A model generated the notes under the pieces. The model did no database searches, was not told the origin of the DNA, and saw only the letters and a list, made by a program, of their open reading frames with translations. The position numbers were made by a program, and so were the translations under genes. Positions 1-12,867 of a stretch of DNA of 64,000 nucleotides are shown here, piece after piece (positions within the stretch are counted from its first letter, which is position 1; the number at the start of each line of letters is the position of its first letter). Where the stretch lies: the NCBI GenBank assembly GCA_004352715.1, contig SCFE01000016.1:1620902-1684901 (forward strand). Reading direction: 5' to 3'. The DNA comes from Hofstenia miamia. Taxonomy: Eukaryota; Xenacoelomorpha; Acoela.

Positions 1-687
1 GTTTAGGTTATTCAAAAAAAATTATTGTAATCATTTACATACACATAAAATAATCTACATTTTGATAAACATTTTCTATTAACAGATTGTATTTATACAA
101 AAATCTTTAACAAGTAGAAAATACTGTAGCAGGAGAAAATATTTAGTCAGTGAAAAGTGACTGTGATTGTAGACTTCGTGGGTGTCTTGCAATAAATTTC
201 TCCAAAATCTTTACTTTCGATAAAAAACAGACAGCACTGCTGTGAATATATAAAAAAGCAATGAATAAAATAAATATCATGCGACGTGTATTTGAGTGTG
301 TGAAACAAAAGTATTGACGAATACCTTGTGTGTATAACTGCACAACGTGGTATAATTATGTTTCTATGATTATATGATTTTCGTTGATAAAAGCTGAAGT
401 GAAGATGCACCTCCTTTCCTTATTCAATAAAAAGAAAGAGTCAGACAAACTGACTTCATTATATTAATGACAATTGTTTATCAGTTATCAATTAAATTAA
501 GAAGCATCTGTTGATTGTTATAAACTTATGTTTATAATGTTCCAAATTTTTGCACTTTATTTTCATTTGCTTATTTGAGTTATGATATTTATTCCAGACG
601 CAAAATACCCTAGGAAAATTTTTTTCTCTTCAATTGTGGGGGGGGGGTGACTAGCCACCCTAGCCACCCCCTCTAGATCCGCCCTTG
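1..687. repeat. hAT-like non-autonomous element, right portion
   Basis: The right end at 672-687 (ctctagatccgcccttg) is the inverted match of a left end seen at 9744 (caggcgcggatctagg). Bases 1-310 are identical to 9831-10140, where 87 further bases lead to that left terminus. The element therefore starts about 87 bp before the window and would be about 770 bp long. It has a G-run and C-rich subterminal stretch near 640-680. Antisense ORFs of 66 and 87 codons inside it resemble nothing I recognise, so I treat it as non-coding. The hAT assignment rests on terminus style only, because both flanks of one copy are never visible together. Confidence 0.6.
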
Positions 688-2788
688 CATTATTTTTTAA
701 CATTGTCAATGTTCCAAAGTTAAGAACTTTAATCTCTAACAGAACTTCTTAAGATTTCAACATAATTTTAGAACTCGATTGTGCACACCTCATTTTTAAT
801 TTAAATCTTATTTAAGTAGTTTTCTTTCAGTATAAGAATATAAATGGTTGCTCTAATGAAAAGGCAGTTAGAATATTTACGCTAAATGGTTAAAATTTGT
901 TTAAAACTCTATTATTTTCATAATGTTTTCTTATTGTGATTAGAAAATAGTCGTCTGCCAGTCAATTAATTTTAAAAACGAGAAAGTCAATTTATTAAAT
1001 GTGCTACTGATTCAACAATACAAGTGAACCTACGCTTGAAGTACAACAATGCATTCGTCGTACACCCTAAGCTAAAAATATGTTCCGTTTAATGAATCGC
1101 TTGAAGCTCGTTTCTCATATTATCATGTACATAACTTGTGAAACACCTTACACTACAGTCACAGAGTAGGTGAGCAAACTTTTAGTCTGAAAACCAACTT
1201 AAATTCCTTATTAAGTCTAATTAATTTTTTGGGAAATATAATCCTAAGAAATTTCTGTAAACTCGGAATAATCTCAAAATGAAAATGACAAAAGCCATCC
1301 CAAGAACACTTCCACGAACTTGTGCGGACATCCATTTTAAGCCAAGTTCATATTCTTTAAAATATTCACAAGCATAGTTAACCTTAAGCAACACGTTGCC
1401 AATTTAAAAGGACAAGCTGTTTTGTTTTTCCACATCTTAAAAAAATGTTTTCCGGACCCATTATTAAATTTGGAAATCGTGACGAATTGATACATGTTTT
1501 AGAGAAAGTGTTTGAATTTAATGTTAAAAATTTGACTACTATGTATTACTTTGACCAAACAACTTGAAGAGTTGAACAATTTTTCAATAAAAATTCCGAT
1601 TTTATTTTTAAAAATTTGAATTCTTCCATACCTAATGTCCATGTAAATACAACGAATTTTAACTGTTTCTAGATATATAGATAGACTTTCCGAAATCATT
1701 GAGGTGCGCCGTGCTCAAAGTCGCGGAACTAAGATAAAGACACTCCTTTATCTTGTGGGGCTTTCAAATTTAGGATATCTATATTAGCTCGAGCTATGAG
1801 CGTCTAAATATTTTTTCAATAACCATTAAAATTTTCTTCGACATTTTAAGGTTAATAAGGAATATCGTTTTATTGTGTTATGCTTGTCAGTTAATGAAAC
1901 TGTATAATCGAAAAGTCTGAGCGTACCTAAGCCCTAAACAACAATAGTTTTATTTACAATGTAGTATGATGACTTTAAAGATATTATTGACAGATCAATT
2001 GAGGCTATGCTTTTTTTTATGAATATATATTTTGTAATAGAAAATTACTTAATTAAAACTGCTGCTAAATTTTGTGGCAAATACTTCATTCTTTCTTAAA
2101 AATCGTAATGAAATTCATTAAAAGTTGATTTTATATGAATTTTAAGATCGTCATTTAACTAAACTAATACCATCATTTAAGATTGTTGCAAAAATTTCTA
2201 GTGCCACCTAGTGACCAACAACTGCATTATCGGTTGAACTATATTATTGCTTGAAATTTGCCCAAGGAGCATATAAACCTAATATATTTGCAACATTTAG
2301 CTGCCTGATCAGAAGTAGAATTTGTACATTCCGGACATATTTCATAAATTATATTTATTAATTAAATTTAATCAATTATTTTCCATATATAGATAATTTA
2401 TCCGAAATAATTAATTAATAATTTTGTGATATATTATTGAAATAATTGTTCTTGTATACATTTGAAGTCTATATTTGTTGTGCTTAAAATGTATGCATTC
2501 CCTTTATATTGCTCTGTAATGTATTGATGTTTACTTGCTAAATGTCTTGACTGTTCTAAATTGCAAATTGTATGTGTGAAACATAAGCTTACGAATTAAA
2601 TGAAATTTTGCATATGATCGTTTAGTTAGCCAATGAAGATTGTGGATTACACGGAGTTACTGTAAGTTTTTTAATGTATTTGCAATACGTAAAACATATT
2701 TAGAAATCGGAGATTGACTACGGGCAAGAGGTAGGTATGATTTTAGTTTGCTAATTTAAATAACCCAATGTCCAATACATAGACTCCA

Positions 2789-2790
<2 letters not shown>
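688..2790. other. AT-rich intergenic spacer, nothing recognised
   Basis: I found no ORF with recognisable similarity, no splice-phase-compatible exon for the downstream anoctamin and no structured repeat. The missing 5' exons of the anoctamin could lie here but were not detected. Confidence 0.5.
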
Positions 2791-2820
<30 letters not shown>

Positions 2821-3020
2821 NNNNNNNNNNNNNNNNNNNNNNNNNNNNNNNNNNNNNNNNNNNNNNNNNNNNNNNNNNNNNNNNNNNNNNNNNNNNNNNN
2901 NNNNNNNNNNNNNNNNNNNNNNNNNNNNNNNNNNNNNNNNNNNNNNNNNNNNNNNNNNNNNNNNNNNNNNNNNNNNNNNNNNNNNNNNNNNNNNNNNTAT
3001 ATATATATATATATATATAT
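2791..3020. repeat. (TA)n microsatellite with 177-base N gap
   Basis: Pure TA dinucleotides at 2791-2820 and 2998-3020 flank Ns at 2821-2997. The assembly broke inside a long TA tract, so the true length is unknown. Confidence 0.95.
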
Positions 3021-3769
3021 TCTGTATATGCATTTTACAATATATTAGTTGAATACAATTCCACATTTTCTTTTCCAAACGTTTCAATTATGTTGCAAAT
3101 GTATATAACTTTTTTGGATACTTTTTACATAGCATCATATTTATATAGAAAATGTTTTGATAAAATTTTAGATTTTCATTTGTCAATGAAATTGTAAATC
3201 ACAAAAATGCATTCACATAAGATTATTAAAATGCAATATTTGATAAAATGTTCCTGATATCATATCTTAATGTTTTTGCGTAAACTTATCATTATACTCA
3301 ACTTAGCTTTTTATTATCTATATAAACAGATGGATTTATCTTTAAATTAGCTTGCACTTTTACCCCCAAGAGACATTAATCAATTATCATTCAGTTTTCA
3401 ATGTTCGTCATGCGATATTTTCATTAATTGCTTTTCCACTGAAAAGAAAATTGAATTAAATTTACTATAAACAATGAATATTTGGACTTTTTAATTTAAC
3501 ATTTACTATGTCTTTTAAACCGCCCCTTCAAAAACCATGTAACTTTGAATTCTTTCGGTATGCTAAGATTTATTACTCTAATTTATTTTCATTTGAAGTT
3601 GAAAATTTATTTTTTCTCATTTAATGAGCTTTCGATGGAATCAGCTTCTACTGTTAGCATTTTTGTACATGATATTTGTTAGGCTAGCTGCATGTAGAAA
3701 AAAGTCCTGATAGTGGAATTTTGTTCATCTGTTAAAATAAAATAATAATAAGAATAGTAAGACTAATAA
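3021..3769. other. AT-rich intergenic spacer
   Basis: No coding or repeat structure was recognised in this stretch. Confidence 0.5.
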
Positions 3770-4955
3770 TAAAAACAGTTGAGAAATGTAAGAGAAGAAA
3801 GACAAAGCTAACAATTGTATGGATGGACTGCACAAAAGGATAGCACATGGGTAGGAATTGAAAACAGTGTTGGCCGATGGAGTTGCACGGAAAAGGGTTT
3901 TGTTCCTAGAAATAGACTATTTTAGAGTTTGGATTAGATAAGTTTGCAGAAGAAAATGGCTTGATAATCATCAGTAGAGCCAAAAACGAGAAGATCCAGG
4001 GAGAGTTCAATTGCTGAGGAGTGATAGAAAAGGATAGGAAAGATTATGTGGGATTATTATAAGAAGAAGGAAGGAATACAAGAGAAGGGTAAGGAAGGTG
4101 ATACATTATTGAATGAGCAGAATATCATAAAATCAATAAAAACGTGGGCCATACTAGTTTTAGGATACTTAGCAGGAATCTTTAGGTAGAATAAAAACGA
4201 CCTGAAAAAGTTAGATAGGCAGACCAAGAAGCTACTAACAGCGGAAAAACGGTTCAACTTAAATGGTGATATCTGTGGATAAATTGTATATGTAAGGCAC
4301 TAAAATGAAAAAGAGTGCTATGTGTTGAGGAAGCTTGAAGCACAAGCATTCGGATTGGAGGGGATCACTTCTGGAGGAAGGCAGAAAGCTAAAGAAGATG
4401 AAGACAGAGTGTGAGGGGAAGAATGCATACCAGAGTAGGATACAGGCAGAACGACAAACAAGATATGAGCCGAAAAAAAATTCATGGAGCATAATGGAGG
4501 AATACCTAAAACTGACAGGAAGGAGAGCAACAAGTGGATAACAAAGGCAGGACTGATGAGAAAAAGAGAAATACAGAAGCAAGTTACTTAGGCAAACTTG
4601 TTAAAGGAACATGTGGCAAAAGACCAGAAGTAAGTGATGAGAAAGAAATGGAGACAGTAGACTGTCAATAGCAGGTTATGCGAAGTTGGCATGACAAGTT
4701 AGGACGTGTGGTTCAGTTGTCCTTGAGTATCCAGTGTAGGCTAGAAGCAGGATATAAGTGATGTAAATATAAACATAAGATATTCACAGAGAATGAGAAT
4801 TCTAAAAAACTGTTGAATTTAAATTTACAGACTAGCAAGATGATGGAAGCAAGTATGCCCGACATAGTAGTGATAGATAAAGAAGGAACATTGGTAAATA
4901 GTGTTAGCAGTACCAAAGGACAGGGATGTAGAAAGCAAGAAAACGATATTCTTTA
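3770..4955 (+). pseudogene. Decayed non-LTR retrotransposon (LINE), C-terminal part
   Basis: The stretch is purine-rich, unlike its surroundings. Frame-broken translations match the C-terminal half of a widespread non-LTR reverse-transcriptase polyprotein. In order they are: a YKRRVRKV segment near 4075-4100, KTWAILVLGYLAGI near 4140-4180, NDLKKLDRQTKKLLT near 4198-4245 (the 'LDRKTRKLLT' signature), and a basic region at 4335-4540. Near 4835-4890 comes MPDIVVIDKEG, the 'RRPDIVVIDKE' signature near the end of such proteins. Stops and frameshifts interrupt it throughout and no intact ORF remains. A related fragment lies antisense at about 11375-12230. Confidence 0.75.
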
Positions 4956-5142
4956 GTTAGTTATCGTAATTTACTCAAAAAATACCCAGATTTGATCAAA
5001 TTATAGAATTCGAATATTTGGTTTAAGGTTTATTCAAATTAATGAATAGAATATGGAGTTAGTAGAAAATATCTGTAAACCTTACAAAATGTTGTCACTA
5101 TTTTTAACCTAATATCCGTTGATTTTGACTTCCATTATTTAG

Positions 5143-7665
5143 GCTGATTCCTTGGAGTGGTCTTCCGAAATCTGGTCCAAAATAATGTGCTGTATTCCAA
5201 ACCCCATGGTCATCACACCACCAAATCGTCCACCCGAGTATTTTGCATGCCCATTCAAAAAAGAGAAGCTATCGAAGTAAAATTTCATTGCGTCAAAACA
5301 ACAGAACTTATTTTGTCATTTAGATATTTCGGCAGCGACAATCCCGATACGTTTTTTGCAGTTCGCCATCGAATTAAAATTGTAAGTGTTTAATTAGTTT
5401 TTTAAATTCCTAGCAGCAGTGAAACGAATTTTTTCTTTTCATTACATTTTGCATCCATCCAGGTGCAGACCTGCCCTGAGTAGGGAGAGGTAATTTATCA
5501 GAGAAAATTACAGCCTAATATTCGTTATCTTTTCTCAAAGATTATGGCAAATTTGAGGAATTGGTAATATTGAATTTATTTTTTAGAAAGAGACTTGTGA
5601 TATGGCGTTGTGAATCTTGCATTCAAATAATCGAAGACAGTTAAGATTATGGAAGTTTTTGGTTACAAAGTTCTTGCGAAACTTCCAAGCTTTTCTTAAG
5701 TAAAAATATTGTTTCCATTGGTTTATCGAAGTATTTCTTCCCTGTTGAATTATTCATTCGCTAAGATATATTGCACTGGTGTATGACATTTTGATTAGGC
5801 TTTTATATTCTTTACAGTTCAATGAAAACTAGCAATGTATTAAAATATTTTTTCTATTTGTAATTTTTGTAGTGAGTTAAAAATATATAACAGACAACGT
5901 AAAGTACTTAAGTCTTGCCCCGTGCTCAGTTTCCAATGCTTAAGTTAGTTATCAGTTAAACTCATAATTTGATATTGTAATATCAAAATCTTTTCACTAA
6001 AATATCATGGCAATATTATTTTCGAAGAGATACCCATAGATATGATAGTGAAAATGCAGCAAAATAAAACTTTGATGAACTTGAAACTCCAAATAGATGT
6101 CCTACTCCTACGTGTAACCTTATAACAATTGTGATGATGAAATTTTCGAATATACAGCAATATTCATTGCTTTGATAATGAAATCGACAAATACATGTAT
6201 TAAGTTTTTTCAGGTTCTGTGATCATACATTAGATATTTAATTGTGGGCTTTGAGTGAAATTATTTTATACTAATGCTAATGTTTTTAAAAGTAAGTATT
6301 TCTGAAATATGTATGCTTAATTTGAGATACTCACTCCACTAATTTTTTGTTAAAATACATTAACTAAGTACAATCATTATGATAAGTAATTACAAGAACT
6401 AATTTGTATCTTTTAAGTTGAATACACACTTGATAGTCCTGCAGAAATCGAAATATTTAAAATTTATAGATTTTAAGAGATGTAAATAAAAATGTTACTA
6501 AAAACAAAACAAAAGTTTCATAACGCAACTGGGCCTTCAAATATAAATTCAATGGGCCTTGGTTGAATGAGAATTCCCAAATCAGCTCTTTTTGTTCAAA
6601 TTTATATTAGTTTTGCTAAAATCTAAAGTAACTTTTTGAAAGTGTAAATAATCAAGTTTAAGCAACTTGCATAAAACTAAGTAATTGCATGTTGATTTTG
6701 CAAAAACAAATGATGCATAAAGATTAGCAAAATTGAATTTGGAAGAACAGTAATGGATTTCATAGTAGCTAAAAACTTCATTGTTTATTGTCGCTTTCTT
6801 TATACGTCGAAATGGAATTTTGAAAACTAATTTAAGCACTTCTATTTATAGATGTTAATTAAATTAACCTCCATGCACACAGAAGAAACTATTTTGACAT
6901 ATTTCCTTATTTTTACTTTATCAGAAAACTTTTAACGTACCGTACTGAGAATCGCCTATAAATTTATTCGCACGGTTTCAAAAGACGCAACTCAGTTAAA
7001 TAGAAACTGTCAAGAATTATTTAAACTTCACTGATGAGGCGTATTTCCACTTTGCTCCACATAGTAATAAAGTCGATTCAATTTCCCATTTTCGAGCTTA
7101 ATGCCGATTTTTTGAAGCTTTTGTCATTTATCTTTTGATTCCCATGATATTGATTTACGACGCTTTCGGCTTTTTGTGTAATTAGCTCCTTAAATCCAGT
7201 TGTTTAATTTAAAGACTTTCCGTTTAATTAAATATATAAAGAACATAATCACACTTTGCATTTAGGCAAAAGAAATTTTGTCAAATACTTACTATGGAGT
7301 GAAAACAAAAGCAGAAATTGGTGTCGACCGAATGGTTGAAGAAAAATATTTATCCGCCGCGTTTTGTCCACACGATGTAAGTGATAATATCAAACGCTAA
7401 ATTGCCTCAATTAATTGTTCATCAAATTTTTAGATTGCCTTTGTATATTTCACGAATTATAATAACAAAGTTAGTGCATACTGCAATAATCAATTGAAAT
7501 CAATTACCATTGATTTATTCCGTATGCTAAAAAATAAGTATGTTCCTTTATATAAGTTTGCTAACAATTTAACTTTACATGATTCATAAGGACATTCGGA
7601 ATTAAATTAATAATTTTCAAAAAATGAGTAGAATTTCTTATGGTTCTACATATAATTATATGTAC

Positions 7666-7703
<38 letters not shown>

Positions 7704-8867
7704 CTTTAGAACATGGTGCTAAGTATTATCTAGCGTCATTTTTCAACTTTTTCTAATATTAGGAAATAACATATCGAATACCATTTTGATTTCTTAGCTT
7801 ATTTATTTAGCATTCCATGAAATTTTTTTTACAACATTGAAATATTCAGAATGTTCTCAAATTACAATCTTGGGAAACGGGGATCCAGAGGCTATATTGA
7901 AAAGTATAATATTCTCGTTTTGTATTACTGTTTTTGTATTTAACGACTTGCAGAATTTAAAGAATCCTTTTGACGAAATTTATGTTGAAACTATAAAAGT
8001 TAGAAATCAACCTTTAGTGAAGTTCTCAGTGAATTAATATGCAAATTTACGAAAATACTAGTTTTTACTCTAATTTTAATATTACCAATATTTTCAGAAT
8101 CGCCATGAAAAAATGGAGTCTATTATCAAAAATCAAACTTATTGCTTAAATTTCTGAGCTGTACTGCATAGTAACAACTCGATATTATTATTCTTTTAAT
8201 ATGGTACGCTTTCCAAATGCAGATATTACTACATCTTCAAAATTATTTTGTAAGTTCCGTTTTTTCTGTATTACAACTCTTGAAGTCCAGGTATTCATAC
8301 AATTTGTTGTGATAAATATATGAAACATAAATTAACGTAATTAGAATTTAGTACATTTGCAGTTCTAATTTATACGGCTAGGTGGCTTAGAATATAATAG
8401 AATCATTATCACAACACATTAATATAGGTAGTACTTGTTTGTTACATTCACACATTACTTTTCTAATTTCAACTTTGAATTTCAATCCTAAGGGGAAGCT
8501 TTGTTGGACAATTTAAATGTTCAATTAATTTTTTTCATGCATTTTTAAAGCCATTAATTGCAAACGCTTCATAGTGGATTTTACATGAGGTAGTCATATT
8601 CGAATAAATTCATTATGTATTTTAGGGTGATTACATCGCTCCCGAATCATATACCTCCGAAGATTGCCTTAACTCTAGACAGATTTTATACAAATTTTGG
8701 GCCGATTGGTCGATGTGGTACAAATATCAGCCTCTGGATTATGTCAGGGAATATTTTGGAGAGAAAATCGCCATTTATTTTGCTTGGTTAGGTAAGACAA
8801 TTAATAGAATAGCTTTTTTTGAAATTCTCCGCGGTAATTGGTGAATTAGTTCCATCCCTCTGTTCGG

Positions 8868-8899
<32 letters not shown>

Positions 8900-10141
8900 C
8901 AAAGCATTATTTTGGTTTATTATATTCAGTGACATTCTATTAGTATAACGTTTACTATGGACGAAATACATTGTTTGTTAACATGGAGTTTTTATAGAAC
9001 ACACACAAGTAATACGCATGAGCCATTTGCTTATTCACATAGGCTGTCTAATCTAGGTTTCAATGTTAGTTAAATATGTCCATGCATGATGGCTTCCAAA
9101 CACAAATACAACTATAGCAACTGTTGTAAATAACTAGCTGAGCACTATATTTGAATGACGTTTATTTCTTTTAATAGTAGATTTTGTGGTAGATACGAAA
9201 AGCTTTCTGCTTTCAATATAGTTAAATTTCTTTTTGTAATTAAATACTTTTGAATTGGAAATAATTTATTATGATGTTATTATTTTCTGTTTAATATGCT
9301 GCAGAAACGCGAGAACGATTTAAAGGTTGGGGGGAGTGCATCCTATGAACTGAAGTAGATCCATTTTCAATTTTTTCAATTTCAATTAAACCTTTTGAAT
9401 CTGCAGATTTTTTCAATGTTTTCGTAATATAATATAATTCAATATCTTACTCTCATTTTTGGAAAAAATCCGTTTATACCTATCAGTTTCATTTAAAATG
9501 TATGTTATTTATATTATGTTATATAGGTATAAAAATAAGTACAGTTTGTAATATGTGCATTGTGCAATTCTAATTTTATTTAAGTTATTGCTGTTAGATT
9601 CGAAAAAATTAATTTATTAACTTAAATTTTGGGGGCAAAACATATATCTTGCCCTGAAGGATTATTGTTGGGGGGGAGCAGCTGCCCCTTTTGACCCATA
9701 CTTCTTGCGTCCTTGATATGGTGTGAAAAATTTGATATCATTACAGGCGCGGATCTAGGAATTTCATAAGGGGGGTGGCTGGATGCATTATCTATGTAGA
9801 AACATTAAGGTTATTTTTAATATTATTCATGTTTAGGTTATTCAAAAAAAATTATTGTAATCATTTACATACACATAAAATAATCTACATTTTGATAAAC
9901 ATTTTCTATTAACAGATTGTATTTATACAAAAATCTTTAACAAGTAGAAAATACTGTAGCAGGAGAAAATATTTAGTCAGTGAAAAGTGACTGTGATTGT
10001 AGACTTCGTGGGTGTCTTGCAATAAATTTCTCCAAAATCTTTACTTTCGATAAAAAACAGACAGCACTGCTGTGAATATATAAAAAAGCAATGAATAAAA
10101 TAAATATCATGCGACGTGTATTTGAGTGTGTGAAACAAAAN

Positions 10142-10175
<34 letters not shown>

Positions 10176-12247
10176 TGGGAGCATAGGATGTTTTTTGTAG
10201 GCCTATATTAAAATTGTAATACGTTATTTTAACTTTAATTTTTTTTAGGTTTCTATACCGCTTGGCTTTTACCAGCAGCAGTAGTTGGGGTCATAGTGTT
10301 TGTAATGAGTGTTGTTGCTATGTTTGAAAACCCCTTGGCGTAAGTGTTACAATATTTTTTTAACACTAAAATGTATATATCTAATATAATCATTTTATAA
10401 AAAAAGGAATTCGTTAGCTGTTACATTTAATTTTAATTTTTTAAGGCTTGAACTTTTATTTGAATACTATGCTGTAAATTTATTCAAATCGAACTAAAAC
10501 TTACTATCAACATAATATATTCATTGTGTTTCCTAAAAAACGTTAAGTTCTATGTATTATGTATTGCATGAACTTCATTTATAGAACAGCTTACAAATAA
10601 AAACAAACCCTAGGTTTAGACATTCTATGTCAGCTTCAAAATTGGATATTCTTCTTTACTCTTGATATGAAGGATGTGTAGGCATTTTTTGGACTTCACA
10701 AATATAAGGATGCAGTTTTAATAATTGATTGCAAATCAAGTTCAATATTATTATATAGAGAACAATGTGCTTTAACATTAATGCAAATCACATCTGCAAG
10801 CAATTAAATTTACAAGTGTAGTTATTTGCACTTAAGCATAGATTGTGGAAGTAGTGTGTGAGCAATGGACAGTCCACAGAGCTATGGCGTTAGAAATATA
10901 ACAAATGTCTACTATTTGGGAAAGATTATCTTGATTGTTTCTGTCAAATCTAACAAATTATATGCAGCAAAATGATTACTTGAATATTAGCTGCTATACG
11001 GCACATTGTGTACTTAATGCAACAATGTCCGTACTCAATGGAAGTCCATGGGGACAAAACAGCAGATCTTACTGATGAGGTAAGCAATGTGGCGAAAATT
11101 TTGTCACACATCTATCGTTGAGCTAACATTCGAGATTGCCCGTATGACAACATATTTCATTTGCATTCATTTGAATTTTCAAAGTAGCTGATTATGTAAA
11201 AGTATATGATCTCACACTTAAGTCTCACTAATCTCTCACAAAGTAATGCAACTATTGTTTTGCGGTCAAAAGCATGCTAGGGGAATACTCAGCACCATTG
11301 TACACTAAATGTAAAAAATATTATTATCTGCTAAATGCAAAACTGAATTTACTGATACTTGATCTGTTACATTCTCACAGCTTCATGCTGGTATTCCTCT
11401 CAGCTCGGGGAACTCGCCAATTCCCAGGGAGACTGACAAATTCTAAAGCTTTCTTGAAGTCGATGAGAAATACTCGCAAATATGAGTCTTTTTCCTGTAG
11501 TTGTTGTAGCCAATTATGTGTCATCTTCTTCTTCTTCCTCCCACTTAAGCATATTGTCTCCAGCACTTTCTTACATATCCTAACTTAATTCCACTCTTCT
11601 GTTTATATGCTTATTCACCCAGTTTGTCCAAATTGATTGCTCCTGTGCCGCCGTTTTTAGTGCTTCTATTTCTCTCTTTAGTCCTGCCCTCTTTAGTCAC
11701 TTATTGTTTTTTTTCTCTGTCACAGTTGTCTGTGTTCCTCCAATATTCTCCAAGTATCAGCTTCTGTCTATACCTTGTTTGTCTCTCTGCTTCCATACTT
11801 CTCTGGTATGCTTTCTTTTCTCAGCCTCTGTTCTTATCTTCCTTAACTTCATAATGACCCCCAGCAGTGCCGCCTTAGGTTCTTCTTTTACATATTCCTA
11901 GTGCTTCTGCTTCCACAGCTTCCTCTACACTTAGAAGTCCATTCTTTCCTTTATGCCTTGCCATGTACAATCTATCATTATCTCTATTTAAATTGAAAGC
12001 TCTCTTTGCAGATAGTACTCTCCTTGTCTCCCCATCTAGCTTTCTCAGCTCGTTCTTGTTCCACCCAACTATTCGTGCTGAGTATCTCAACACGTATTAA
12101 TTGCCTTTATTGCTTTTCTGCCCTTTCAGTGCTAGCTTCTGTAGTACCTTCCTTGCTCTCATCTTGTATTCTTTTCTTAACCTCGTCTTCATTTCCTCAT
12201 GATCTGTTCTATCTTTCTCTATCACTCATTCTCATTATCGTCATCAA

Positions 12248-12280
<33 letters not shown>

Positions 12281-12833
12281 CATCATCATCATCATCATCA
12301 TAATCGTCATCAGTATGTGAGATAGAAGCATTTTAATTGTCTTTAAGCCAGAAGTCTTAGTTGGACTACATGTTACAAAAATATAGTCCTCTTCATTATT
12401 GCTCGTGGAGAAATGTAGCATCACTTGTGTTGAAAAATCTATATTGAAAATATATAACAAGAATGTAAAAAATGCATTTGATTCCATATCAAAAAAAAAT
12501 GTTGCATGAGACTTTTTTGAAAGCTTAAAATCGTATTGTTCTTTACATTGACCTTAATTGGCAAACATTTTGAAAATATATATATCTTTGATTATTGTAT
12601 AATAGCTGCATTGCTTAAAAACCAAGTAATATTTTTACCTTATCAGGGCTTTGGGATATATATATATATATATATATNNNNNNNNNNNNNNNNNNNNNNN
12701 NNNNNNNNNNNNNNNNNNNNNNNNNNNNNNNNNNNNNNNNNNNNNNNNNNNNNNNNNNNNNNNNNNNNNNNNNNNNNNNNNNNNNNNNNNNNNNNNNNNN
12801 NNNNNNNNNNNNNNNNNNNNNNNNNNNNNNNNN

Positions 12834-12867
<34 letters not shown>

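Noticed and set aside
2613-2660. Possible small exon (ending in gtaagt) upstream of the anoctamin
   Set aside because: It has acceptor and donor-like bases but encodes only about 12 residues without similarity to the anoctamin N-terminus.
2743-3087. ORF rich in alternating Ile-Tyr spanning the N gap (similar ones at 12536-12950 and 34258-34524)
   Set aside because: It is translation of (TA)n microsatellite and Ns, not a protein.
4335-4541. 68-codon basic ORF as a gene
   Set aside because: It lies within the decayed LINE and matches its position in the polyprotein.
12209-12487. Minus-strand ORF with a poly-Met stretch
   Set aside because: It is produced by the (CAT)n microsatellite read antisense.
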